64,000 nt of DNA from Antitrichia curtipendula (Eukaryota; Streptophyta; Bryopsida; Hypnales; Leucodontaceae), in assembly GCA_951230915.1 (NCBI GenBank), contig OX579637.1, forward strand, positions 20,026,001-20,090,000, read 5' to 3'. Below the pieces are notes generated by a model. The model ran no database searches and was not told the DNA's origin. It saw only the letters and a list, made by a program, of their open reading frames with translations. Position numbers and translations under genes: made by a program. Positions 32,026 through 42,938 of this stretch are shown here, one piece after another. Position 1 is the stretch's first letter. Every line of letters starts with the position of its first letter.

Positions 32026-33243
32026 CCAAAAGTACTCCCTTTCATCCTTGTCCACGTTGTTTTCGTCATCAAACATGTACTTGCTAGCTTCAACACTATG
32101 CTGGTCGTTGATGATGTAGAATTTTCCGGCCTCGATTTCCTCCCACTTTGAGGGCTTCTTCTTCAGACCGGCGGGCATGACGCAGAGCATTTGTTTGTTG
32201 CTCTTGTCTGGAATATTTAAGAGCACATTCACCATGTCTTCAGCAATGCTGCTCTGCTTGGACCAGATGTTAAATGTTGGCGGCGCCTCTATGAGCTGTG
32301 AGATGTCAATCTCTTTCTTCTCACCAACACCAAAGACATATGCGTCTTTACAGGTGGTCCAGAACTTCTTGTACACCTGACTTATATGCTCATAGTCAGG
32401 TTTCTTCTCTGTTGCCCGCAAGTGTGGCACATTTTCCATCTCGTCCACGTAACTCCCTTCTGCGACCTCTGAAGTTTCAGACTCCTTTGCATAAGGATTC
32501 TGCTTAGGCGGTGCTGCAGCTTTCTTTTCCTTCCGTGTTTCGATCTTCAGGGCTGGCGTCTGAGTGCTTTTGTGACCCCGACTTGCACCCAACTTCTACT
32601 TTATTTTGAGCTTGGAGGTCATACTGCCACCTTGGTTCATAATCTCCTTTGAGACTGATCGGGCTCTGTTATTCTCCTTTTGCATCTCAAGCTTCCCCTT
32701 CAGCATATGTAAGTCATTGAATAACATACAAATTTGGTTGCATAGCTATTTCCATGTTAGGGGGGTCCCATTTGCATTCTGCCACTTGTTGTTGTCCAGT
32801 TTCTTCTCCAACTCCTTGATCTCATCGCGGTATGGAGTTGGTTCTAGACTCGAGAGGAATGAGCTCAACTGGAAGGGCACAAGAACAGAGTTGATGCAGA
32901 TTGCAAAGTGATAATTATTCTGTCTACGTATTCTTTCACTGGGAATTGTTGTCATGCATTTGACTTTGATCATTGGATGCGTATCTGCCTCTACATCCTT
33001 GATTTTCTTATGAAAAGAGAGTTGCAAGAAGCACTGAGCGTTTTTAAATTTATAAGAGATGCAAAATTGGTTTATGAAAGGGATCATGAATAGGCTCCAG
33101 GCCTCAACTCTCTCCGGCTCCTTGAATTCCCAATATTCTCCTTCTATGAGATGGTCGTCTGCACTTATGTCGTCGTTGTGGAACTGCACTTCACATCTCT
33201 TGAAGTATATTTCTAGTGCCTCGATTTGATTTTTCATCCTCCT
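32020..33243 (-). pseudogene. N-terminal and ParB/DGQHR-like part of the large gene
   Basis: From 33243 the frame runs RMKNQIEALEIYFKRCEVQF, then a charged coil (RDEIKELEKKLDNNKW) through TAG 32746-32748 and TAG 32596-32598. The ParB-like region spans roughly 32400-32040: IDISQLIEAPPTFN, a helix SIAEDMVNVLLNI, MLCVMPAGLKK, and GKFYIINDQHSVEASKYM. The last matches the (D/N)GQHR-VEA signature of ParB/sulfiredoxin-like folds, with NDQHS in place of GEHR or DGQHR. After a one-base shift near 32020 it continues LLIVWSKDAEKLQIISAYYN. Replacing each TAG by a sense codon keeps a single frame. Confidence 0.5.
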
Positions 33244-33482
33244 AACAGAACAAGATAGAAAATGAGGTTAGTCGACAGCGGACAATGTTGTTCGCCAATT
33301 GCGTTTTAGGACGACATGCACTAAACTGCAGTTTCACGCAGAGTGTAACATACTACTTGAGTGATGATGTGGTCTGCTTTGCAAACGGGCAACTCATGCT
33401 AATGATCCTATTATTTCGGTGCGTTAGGACTTTCATCTTGGCTGTTGCTTTGTGCCTGGTGGTGGATCTCAATCAGCTACAC

Positions 33483-34415
33483 TTTAGCGCGGCTCGCGCT
33501 AAAGCATCTCCCGCCTAGCAATTTTTGTGGACCTCTGGTACTGGTCCTTGGATACGGATGTTTTATCGTGTCCGGCTGCTACACTTTAGCGCGGCTCACG
33601 CTAAAGCGTCTTTCTCCTAGCAATTTCTGTGGGCTTTTGGTATTGGTCCTTGGATATGGATGTTTTATGTTGTGTTGCCTACTGCACTTTAGCGCGGCTC
33701 GTGCTAAAGCCTCTTCCTCCTAGCAATTTCTGTGGACTTTTGGTACTTGTCCTTATATACGGATGTTTTATTGTGTCTGCCTGCTGCACTTTAGCGCGGC
33801 TCGCGCTAAAGTGGCTTCTAGCAAGAGGTTCGTGTGCACTTGGATACTAGTCTGTGTGTTCTAATTCACTAGTGGTTCCGTCTGGTGCACTTTAGCGCAG
33901 CGCGCCCTAAACTCCCTCCCGGCCAGCGGATCTTGTGGACTGGATACTGGTCTTTGTGTACTGATGTAATAGTGATTCCGTCTGCTACATGTTCGCGTCG
34001 CTTGCGCTAAACTGTTTCTCCGCCAGCGACATATCACGAGTTGCATTTTGCTGTTCAGGTACTAGTTTACTACTGGGTTCATTGACTACAGTTTAGCGCA
34101 ACTCGCGCTAAACTGTCTCCCTACCGTTGGTGTCTGAACTTTCGTACTAGAGTTTTGATAGTATTTTACTATTGGGTGCATCCCCTACACTTTAGCGCGG
34201 CTTGCGCTAAAATGTCTCCCTGTGAGCGGTACTCGTGGGCATGCGTGCTAGGATCTGGCTTCTGGTTTACTAGGAAGTTTGGTTTGCTGCACTTTAGCGC
34301 GGTTCGCGCTATAGTGTCTCCCTGCCATCTGTGCGTATGGACGTGTGTACTAGACTTTGGCTCCTACTGCACTAGTGGGTCTATTTTGCTGCTCTTTAGC
34401 GCGGCTCGCACTAAA
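33483..34415. repeat. Ten-unit array of a 21-bp palindrome, about 101-bp period
   Basis: Core TTTAGCGCG-GCT-CGCGCTAAA starts at 33483, 33585, 33688, 33790, 33891, 33991, 34092, 34191, 34293 and 34395, with steps of 99-103 bp. Spacers of about 80 bp are homologous among the first three units but strongly diverged later, while the palindrome stays recognisable in all ten. Several differences are C-to-T or G-to-A at CpG (CACG, CGTG, TGCG, CGCA variants). The array lies directly upstream (minus-strand sense) of the first recognised exon of the ParB/methyltransferase-like gene. No protein coding inferred. Confidence 0.92.
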
Positions 34416-35389
34416 TTGTCTTCCAATCACGAAATCGTGTGGCTTGCGTTTTGTTAGGTTTTACGGTTCCGAAGATTGTTTTATTGGTTAAGTTTAGGCT
34501 GTTTAGTGTCCGAAATTCATTACTGAATTCCATGGATTCCTTCCAGCAACATCGGTTACAAAATCACTGTGCATTGCAAGGAAATTGAGGATTCAAGCAG
34601 AAAATTTTGGACAACATCGGGCACCTCAATGACACACTTTCGTATTAGTCAGATTTCCAATTGCTATAGTGTTTTCCAATGCTTTCTACCAATAGTGGCA
34701 CTATCATCTAAAGAAGCTATTGGGTTCGAATGAGAGCAATTTAGAATTTGTCTTCAGAAAAAGCATGAAAAATATAATGCATAAGCACAAGTCGACAAAA
34801 GTTACTTGAGATTGAAGGTTTGATTTGCCCTTCGTTGGCCTTCACAAATTGGCTAATTATAGAACTTGTTTTCACCTTCCGATGACCTGTTTGCAAATCC
34901 AACAAATGAACACTAAGACATCGAATTTGACAGTTTTGAAAGCCCTGACAAAATCACCGTGAACAGCAAGTTCTGTTGAACAGTGATTTTGAACAACGTG
35001 ACTCCACTTTCCAAAAGTCTTCAACTCAAATTGATACAGTTTGGCTGCTACTTAACGAAATGCTTTGCAGTATTTGCTGATTTGTCAAGACAGGAATACT
35101 TATGAGAATTTGTCTAAAGCCTAAGATTAGCAATGTGATGAAGAATTCAAACGTCAAAAAGAAAAAACGTGCACTGATTGAGAACTTTCATGCACTTTTA
35201 TTCAGACAAGCACCTCGACAATGAACATACAGTACAAACAGATTTAGGTACAAGAATTGGAAATGTGCAAAGCAAATGTGAACATTTGGCAGAGCTCCAA
35301 TCACTCAAAAAACACTGCACCCTACCATCTTCCACAAAACGTACATTTACTAGAGCTCATCTTCAACAATAACCAAAAAAATACAAGAC
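34416..35389. other. No gene recognised
   Basis: Non-coding in appearance. It separates the palindrome array from the tandem duplication. Confidence 0.35.
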
Positions 35390-36330
35390 CACACCCAAAC
35401 ACACCCGAGAATCCAAATTTCAAAGCAAAAATGCGAATGCTTACCCCAAAGCACACTCGAAGCACTCTGTCGTCGTAGTGAAAATAATGTACACTCCACG
35501 CTCCACGCAATTCCCGTAATTGCTCCGAGCAAGCTCCGGGATCAGTTGCTAATGTTGAACCCTAAACCACGCAGGAGCCGAACTTCAGACGTGCACAAGA
35601 AGAAAAGCAAAAAATAATGTAAGACCCAAATTATCCTAAATCCACCACAAAAGGTCGATGAGGACGTGCAAAAAAAAAGATACCAGTGGAGGTCGACGAC
35701 GACCCTATTCAAACCTACGGCGGAGTCGCTTGTCACGCATCTGCTAGAGCTTTCTTCAACAGAAACGAAGAAAAAGAATAGGACCACACCCGAACACACT
35801 CGAGAATCCAAATTTCAAAGCAAAAATGCAAATGCTTACCCTGAAGCACACTCGAAGCAAGCTGTCGTCGTAGTGAAAGTAATGTACGCTCCACGCTCCA
35901 CGCACTTCTCGTAATTGCTTCGAGTAAGCTCCGAGATCAGTTGCTGATGCTAAACCCTAAACCACGCAGGAGCCAAACTTCAGACGTGCACGAGAAGAAA
36001 AGCAAAAAAACTATTTACGTGAGCCGAATTACCCTAAACGTAATACAGGAGGTCGACGAGGACGAACAAAAAAAAAGATACCGCAGGAGGTCAACGAGGA
36101 TCCTACTCAAATCTACGGCGGGGACGAGAAGAAGAACAGGAGAAACAAGAAGAAACGAGAAGAAGGACAGCAGAAACGAGAAGAAAGATAGGACCACACC
36201 CGAGAATCCACATTTGAAAGAAAAAGTCGAATGCTTATCCCGCAGCAATTTTGAACCCCGAATGCTTACCCCAAAGAAAAATTCGAATGCTTATCCAAAT
36301 CCCGCTATGGAAATAGAAAAACTAAGACGC
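35390..36330 (+). repeat. 395-bp direct tandem duplication with a partial third unit
   Basis: GAGAATCCAAATTTCAAAGC occurs at 35407 and 35802, and a diverged copy follows at about 36199. In between, blocks such as TGTCGTCGTAGTGAAA, CACGCTCCACGCA and CCCTAAACCACGCAGGAGCC recur in the same order. Open frames across it differ between units and are probably not coding. Confidence 0.8.
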
Positions 36331-36464
36331 TCCACGCTGCACCCACTTGCGGAATCGCTCCACGCACTTGCTTAAAATTTCAACATGCCCCGGGATCACT
36401 TGCAACTCCAACAGCGAACAAGCTGAAATTCAAAGAAACACCATTCAGAAAAGTGGGAGCCCAA

Positions 36465-36835
36465 CCCTAGTGTGGAACGCCACCTCGTGTTCTTCCGATA
36501 CCCTGGCCTTGCAAACCCAGCAATATCCTGGACTTCCTTGTCAATACCCGCTTGAGAATACCTTGACCGTACCTTGACAATACCCTGAACCCTACCCATA
36601 TACCCTCTTGGCAATACCCTGAACTCTACCCATATACCCGCTTGACAATATCCTGATCCTACTCATATACCCGCTTGGCAATACCCTAAACCTACCTTGT
36701 AAATACCCGCCTTGCAATACTCTAAACCCTATTTTGCCAATACCCACCTTGCAATATCCGCCTTGCAATACGTCGTTCCTACCTTGCCAATATCCGCCTT
36801 TCAATACCGTGGCCCTACTTTGTCAATACCCTAAA
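36465..36835 (+). repeat. CCCTA-rich minisatellite
   Basis: Phrases such as CAATACCCTGAACC, CTACCCATATACCCGCTTG and ATACCCGCCTTGCAATA recur about every 20-45 bp in imperfect copies. Not telomeric: no run of perfect CCCTAAA units. Confidence 0.7.
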
Positions 36836-37053
36836 AAAAACAGAGCAAAAACCATCGAAGAATATTCTACATTATAGCCCGCCACTGATTCTGCTTCTGC
36901 TTCTGGTAAATCAAAAAGAGCTCAATTTGTTTCTACCAAACAAGAAATGAAGAACATAATGAATACATGAAACGCACCTTACTATACCCTAAACCCATAT
37001 TTTTACCGTTCTCTTGCTATGATTAAAATCCGCCATGCAATACCCTGGTATAG
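36836..37053. other. No gene recognised
   Basis: Short spacer between the minisatellite and a CACTA-like terminus. Confidence 0.3.
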
Positions 37054-37185
37054 CACTACTAGAAACGTAGTGTCCGAAACAACAAAAATCAAACAGAAAT
37101 TTGTTGTTTCATTCTGTCATTTCGGACGCGTTGTTTTGGACGAAATCAAACTGAAAAGTGTTGTTTCATTTCATTTATTTAGTCA
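37054..37185 (+). mobile_element. CACTA-like left terminus with inverted motifs
   Basis: CACTACTAGAAACGTAGTG at 37054 is followed by GAAACAACAAA and, inverted, TTTGTTGTTTC, plus TTTCGGACGCGTTGTTTTGG. Short motifs repeated in both orientations next to CACTA are typical of the subterminal region of these elements. No matching right terminus was found, so the size of the element is unknown. The TNPA-like gene at 42.9-47.4 kb could belong to it. Confidence 0.4.
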
Positions 37186-38344
37186 TGCCTAATTGGATTG
37201 TTTTTTCCAACTCAACAAATTTATACCATACATCTATTAGCACGTGGCACAACAGTAATGGATAATGAGCAATCCCATTTGGAGAAGTTACTCGTCTTTA
37301 ATGGATACAAATTTGGAAAGTGTCCAGTCATTAGAATTTTACTCTGCTATTTTTAGATGGTTTATTCTTTTGCTCTCATCTCCTAAAACTCCGATGAAGT
37401 GCTTTCTATTCCTGGAATTCTTGACGCCATGTCACTGCTGGATACATGTATTTCCACTATTTCACAGGATTCTATTAAAGCGCACTGCCAATATAACATA
37501 TATGAATTGCTGTCACATTTATTAAAATTTAAAATTTTCCAAATAAAATACATTGGACAGTATATTTGCAAAATGTCGGCACCATCTCCAAAACTTACGT
37601 CATAGGCGTCTGTTTCATGGTCCTAGTTGCCTATGCTACATCAATCTGAGCCCTTGACCTCTATCAAGAACATGTCTGGTCGACTTTAAGCATACAGAAC
37701 AACAACTAATACTTAGTGAACATGTAGAATCAATAGAAGTTCCACAATTTTCCTGTATACACTATTCGAAGTAGTTTTCAATTAGCTCATATGACTCCGT
37801 CTTCATCCCTCTGTGCTCACGCACTAGGATGTATCTTCTGCCAGCACACTCCGTCATTGTCTGCAAATGAATGACACATCATCTGCCTGCCTTTTTAAAT
37901 TTTCCCTCATTAGAACCACTTCACATTTATATTTGATGAATATTTGGGTTACCTGGCATACTTCCTTGAATTCATGAAGCAAATTTGGTTCATACGGAAA
38001 TGTAAAAGAATACTGCAAAACAACAGACGAGTACACATGATCCACAAAACATTCAATTTCTTTACACTCGTTGGTATCAACATGTTATTGCTATACCAAT
38101 TCAATGTCCCTACACAAATCAATGGTCACACATCATCACAGACATATTTCAAAGGCAACAAAACTTCAGCATTCCTCTTTTTCTATAGGCTAAACTACAA
38201 AGCATACCCTCTTAGCATTTTTAGTCACGTGCAACAAATGTGCAAATAAGAACAAACTCTTTTAGTTAATTAATGAATATTTTCCTTATGCCTTCCTATC
38301 CTATAATTTGCTTGAGGCATGTGAACTTCAATTACTCAAAATCA
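37186..38344. other. No gene recognised
   Basis: Scattered short frames with no trusted domain. Confidence 0.3.
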
Positions 38345-38685
38345 AAATGCACTCACCGCAACTTTGCTAAGGAGCAATGACATTAGTAGGGAGTACATCT
38401 ACCATTTGTTGTCATCTCAGAAGGTCGTATACTTCGTTGCAGAAATCCACATTGTGAAGTTGGACTTTGAGTAGTGCATCCAAGTCCTTATCACTTAAAG
38501 GAGCGTCCAAATCTCCCGATATCTCCTAAGATGCTAGACAGCCTCATGCATGCTCGCCTTCATTCTGTAAGTGAAGTATCCCGTGGAATGGAGAAGTCCG
38601 CGGTCAAACTTTGCAGTCCCCGGAATTTGCACAACCTTCTTTTGATTTGTTCATCACTTGCGTAGAGTTCTCTGTGCCAACCAAA
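38345..38685 (-). pseudogene. Coding-like segment, minus strand
   Basis: Minus-strand frames read LYASDEQIKRRLCKFRGLQS then LTADFSIPRDTSLTE, and after a frame change DAPLSDKDLDALLKVQLHNV and DFCNEVYDLLR-TGA-QQMVDVLP. Composition is protein-like and the frame breaks look like decay. Family not recognised. It may be a downstream exon of the minus-strand transposon gene set. Confidence 0.35.
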
Positions 38686-40550
38686 GATAGAGCATGCACG
38701 TTACTCTCAACTTCAAAGTACAATGAAACTGACTTTCTTTCTTAACTAGACTGGCACTAGTCACAACAAAAAAATAATGCATGGAAAACCACTTTTACCT
38801 AACTGCAATGACTTCTACCGCAAATAAAACAGTACATACATATTTATCTGCCAATAAAAAATGAAGTTCGACCAATATTTCAACTTTTTCCTCTATATTT
38901 GCAAAGAACTAAAAGTACATCAGCATATTCTTACTAAGGGTTGCGATCTGGTTAACTCCTCAGGACCCAGAACCTTGAAATTCTAAGTCTTCCGCATTGC
39001 ATCATGTCTCTCCTAGTGAATCAATTGACTTATCTTCTGAAACAAATCACACACAAACAATAGTCACTGCTGGACACGATGGAAACATGCTACGAGTCAG
39101 TGAGGAGAACACCACAATGAAATCTCAGCAAGGGTGCGGACTCCACCCAAATATGACACCTGATGCTGATACACTGTCTGATCCCTCACAGCTCCCACCT
39201 CTACAATGTTTGGCAATAAGGAGACCAAATCCCTTCCATGCACTGCACATTATAGCCTGCCGTATCCGTACTTGATAGATATGCATGTCGATCGTGAAAA
39301 CAAACGACAGTTACTCGAACAACTCTTTCAGATTTCTAAAAAAATTCTATAAGACTGTACATTGATTTCATGAAGAATTTCAATTACCAACTTATAGGTT
39401 AGTACTCTTACATTCCAACATCTACTTCTAGAAGATTTTAATACGATTTCATGAAGATTTTCAAAAAACGACTCAGAAGTTTTTTGATAGTTCTCTCACA
39501 ATCCTACTTCTAAACTGCGATTCACAGTATGACAACAACAATCAATACACATTTTCACAGGTAAACCTCACCAATGAAGAAAACAACAATGTTTTGTTAT
39601 CGTTATTATACCTATTGATAATGACATGGACGCCCGGTTTGCTGGTACCTGCACACAAAAGAAATTGCAATATAATCACATTGGGTTCAATCAATCCCTT
39701 CTGTTTTTTCAATGAACTTTTTGAAATCAGAGCTACTGACCATGGACATGAGAGTGCTGAAGAAAAGAAGCAATATAAGGTGCATCATAACATGCAAGGT
39801 TTAGGTTCAAAGCCATTCTTCCAAAAACATTTGTTTACCATCTGCATTTTTAGAAGACGAGCATAGACAGGTTATTGGTTTATGGCCGCCTTCACTGTCC
39901 ACACTCTCTACAGAGACCTCTGTTCAGAAACAAAGCTACATCGCAACATGTACATCTCCCGAGAGGCAACTTTCCCACTAAGACTCTACATACAAGCACC
40001 TACTTCATCATCACCAGGGACTAGCATAGCACCTAAGTTTGTAAACCACGGTTCAGTAGTATAACATTCTTTGCTGTATTTCTAGCCAATATTTCTAGTA
40101 CTCCCACATGTGTCTCATGTAAAATACACGAGATAATAATGTTGAATGCTTAACCTATACCTGCCTCGACGTCCACTTTTTGGATGATTCACATAGGGCT
40201 TGCAGGCATTGCTTCATCCACCTAACCTCTCATTCATCCAATGTAACACTTGAATCTTCAAAAGCCAACCTTATTTAATGTCCAATTTTATGACATTTTC
40301 ATTAATCATAATTTTCTACAAAGATATAAGCTAGAATCTGCCAAAATATAAAAAATTATTGAGGCGTTAGGGGGTTAACTGAGTCATACGTTGAAGTGTG
40401 ATGATGGTAACAATCTAAAATTACCTCACATGTTTTTCTTATTTCATATATCACCCAATGTTCATTAACAACACAAATGCCTACATCCACAAATAGGTCT
40501 AATACACTAGCTTTTCTCAAACAAACATTTCTTTACGTAGGGTGAAATAC
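38686..40550. other. No gene recognised
   Basis: Some open stretches exist on both strands near 39000-39270 and 39600-40060, none with a domain or convincing splice pattern. Confidence 0.3.
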
Positions 40551-40712
40551 CTTGAAATTACAGTGGAGATAAGTTTGTTGACCATGTCCTCCTCGTTCCC
40601 TAATGGGTACAGCAACACCTGAAGGTGCCACATAAGGCATGAGTCTAATTTTATAATTGAAGACATCAAAGTCCTCTGTCGTCTTCCCAAGCATGCCACC
40701 CAATATTGGAGA
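40551..40712 (-). CDS. Exon-like segment, minus strand
   Basis: The frame reads EDFDVFNYKIRLMPYVAPSG then VAVPIRERGGHGQQTYLHCN, bounded by acgacag (acceptor) and GTATTTC (donor). No stop inside. Family not recognised. Its neighbours at 41.2-41.4 kb look like an adjacent exon. Confidence 0.4.
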
Positions 40713-41212
40713 AGAAAAAAAAAAAAAAATTCAAGGAAGAATGTAATCACGCAAATGCATAAAATCGAAATAAACTACTGTACAGCATAAGAATACTAAT
40801 TATAAAAAAACAATCATAATATTTCTCCTACATTATGTGGGATTCCCACTTCCATTGGGAGGATGTTAGGCACATCAACGGTTATTGAGGACAATGGACC
40901 AGAATTTTCATTGGAGTCATAATGTTGTTCATGTCAATAACGTTGTTCATGTCAAAAGTTTTTTCCCTTTTGACCCAAATAGGCAAATTCTATGTCTATG
41001 TAGTACATCTTATACTTCAAAATTTAAAAAACAAGCACAGTGACAACCGCAAGAAAATTTATAATCACAATACGTATGATACAGTATAAAGGATGCCATT
41101 GCAGTCAAACACTTCATTCTAAACAGTTAAACGCATGCGACTGATTCAAGCATGCAGAACTCCATATCTTAGCACCACCTGTAGACTCTTCAATGCGCAC
41201 CTGCCAATACGA

Positions 41213-41428
41213 TCAGATATAGCTTTAATAAAACCTCGGTTCTCCTTTCTGGTTGCTTATGGTGTTCCCTTAGCTACTTGTTTGACTTCAAAACCAGATC
41301 CTTGTTGCTTTTGTAGTACGCTTACGATCTCCAATTCCCCATATTCAGTAGAGACAAGCGACATCATGAGGCTGCCGTGGTCTTCGTCGTTTTCAGAATA
41401 CAATACTACTTTGCTTTCCTTCACCCAC
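41213..41428 (-). CDS. Exon-like segment, minus strand, with one TAA
   Basis: After an acceptor gtggtacag the frame reads WVKESKVVLYSENDEDHGSL, VSTEYGELEIVSVLQKQQGS and GFEVKQVAKGTP, then TAA, then ATRKENRGFIKAISDRIGR before a GTGCGC that could be a donor. Protein-like, but not assigned to a family. Confidence 0.4.
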
Positions 41429-41652
41429 TGTACCACACACAATTACTCAGACATTAGAATAATGAGGAACATATGGCTGGGGAAGTTTACTTGTGAAAAC
41501 ATACCACTCTTTTTGACGATATTGTGACAAAAACATTCCATGTGTGTGCACTACGACTATTACAATTATTCTACGTATATGGTTTCTGGACATGGTAAAG
41601 CAGTCGAACTTACCCACTTTAATACACATTTGAAGCAGTCACGAGAAACCCT

Positions 41653-41722
41653 CCTCACCTACGACATAGCAATTCTCACCTACGACATAACAATTCTCAC
41701 CTACGACATAACAATTCTCACC
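41653..41722 (+). repeat. 21-bp tandem repeat, three units
   Basis: The unit CTCACCTACGACATAACAATT occurs three times nearly unchanged. Confidence 0.85.
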
Positions 41723-42938
41723 TTTCGCCATTCCAAGAGCACGAAAAGCACAAACCACATCCATTAATATTCTCACCGTCTCAGTTGTGCAGCTTAAGCC
41801 CGCAGTGAAGGATTTCCACTAAATCACCTTCGATTTCCCAGCAACACCACGTTGAACAGTATATGCCAAGACGCCTACAATTGGTAAATCAAAATCATGA
41901 GAATTGTAAAGAACTTAAACTACGATAAATAGCATTGAACACATGCATCCTTCTATGCATTTACGACGACTATCACCACTGCAATATATATGACAGGACA
42001 AACAAAGTCTTGTACCTCATTATTCTACATCATTTGCAAAAATTGGGAAATCAAATGAATAAAGAAGAATTCCTTCTATTCCATCTTGGCTTCCTCCAAC
42101 TTCAAGAACTACACTTCAGTGGCGTGCATTTTTTCAAAGTCCCTAGTTAGTACCGACAAAATCCAATCTCATTTCAATAATGCGTCAATCTAGACATTCT
42201 CTTCCCGTCACCTACGACATGGTCCTTCCGCACATACAGCATATTGCCTCCAATACCATAAACATAACAGTTCACAGTATCAATGCATCAAATGATGTAT
42301 CATTATTCATTGTTCCCATTACAACTAAATGAAAAACCTGCAACGTCAAATATCAGACACTGTTATTGGGCATTCGGAGTTCAAAACCATTGACTCTTTG
42401 AACAACACAATGACAACATTCAAGAACAGGTATATATAGACAGTTAACCTCCATGGAATTATTCCACATTAAGAGTATAAACGTGACTTACTTCACCTAC
42501 ATAATACTCACACCTCTAAGGCACAATAAGTTTGTCATCTATAGAAATACAACATAACATAATCTCATAAAACTAGTGTGACACTTGAGCTACACAATTC
42601 AAATTGCACTTGTTTTTCAGAAACATCTCAACTAATCCCTGTCAACCATGTCTTCAAGTCCAGGTACTGCTTTCTACATACTTTTCCGTAGTCCAAATCA
42701 ATCCTTTGCTCCTTTGAACCTATACTCCTGCAAAGATCTCGATACCTCCTTAATCAGTTGAACACCACACTTGAAGAATCTGACCTTCCAAATTCAACAA
42801 GTCAAAAACTGAAACACGTTAACAAAGGCCACACATAAGCTGCAATCAATGAATTCAGCTCAATTGTGTGCAATACCTAAGTAAAGTACTTTGACTGTGC
42901 ACATGTTTTTCCCAAAGAATAATATGATAGTTCTAACT
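41723..42938. other. No gene recognised
   Basis: Downstream flank of the TNPA-like gene. No clear exons seen. Confidence 0.3.

Larger units (their letters stand above)
29049..33243 (-). pseudogene. Large multi-exon gene: ParB-like plus methyltransferase-like domains
   Basis: One minus-strand gene model links five coherent blocks. It starts after an acceptor (ctgttag) near 33244, and introns at 31635-31783 and 30095-30287 have GT..AG ends. It ends TAA at 29049. Order: coiled N-terminal region, ParB/DGQHR-like domain, methyltransferase-like domain, acidic stretch with a nuclear signal (RPHKKRKRE), and a Gln/Pro-rich tail. Eight in-frame TAGs (32746, 32596, 31889, 31802, 29616, 29568, 29481, 29436) and two apparent frameshifts (about 32020 and 29960) break it, with no in-frame TAA or TGA seen before the end. 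Phage and bacterial proteins that join a ParB-like domain to an N4/N6 DNA methyltransferase are known; this arrangement looks similar (inference). It could instead be an unclassified transposon gene. Confidence 0.55.

Noticed and set aside
26781..33243. Alternative genetic code with UAG read as glutamine
   Set aside because: Attractive because so many TAGs sit at likely Gln positions. Rejected as the main reading because TAG also replaces Trp at 57250, TGA replaces Arg at 7240, frameshifts accompany the TAGs, and CHG deamination explains all of these. Kept as an alternative to test.
33483..34415. CRISPR array
   Set aside because: The regular spacing of a 21-bp palindrome recalls CRISPR, but spacers of about 80 bp are homologous to each other, no cas-like gene is present, and the context is plant nuclear DNA.
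33445..34457. Short plus-strand proteins with repeated LHFSAARAK-like words
   Set aside because: These frames are translations of the palindrome array (TTTAGCGCGGCT...), not genes.
35941..36375. 144-residue plus-strand protein
   Set aside because: The frame crosses the 395-bp duplication and differs in each unit; Lys/Arg/Glu-rich composition reflects purine-rich repeats.
36465..36835. Telomeric CCCTAAA array
   Set aside because: CCCTA is frequent, but the repeat is a longer, irregular unit with CATATACCC and CTTGCAATA; not telomere-like.
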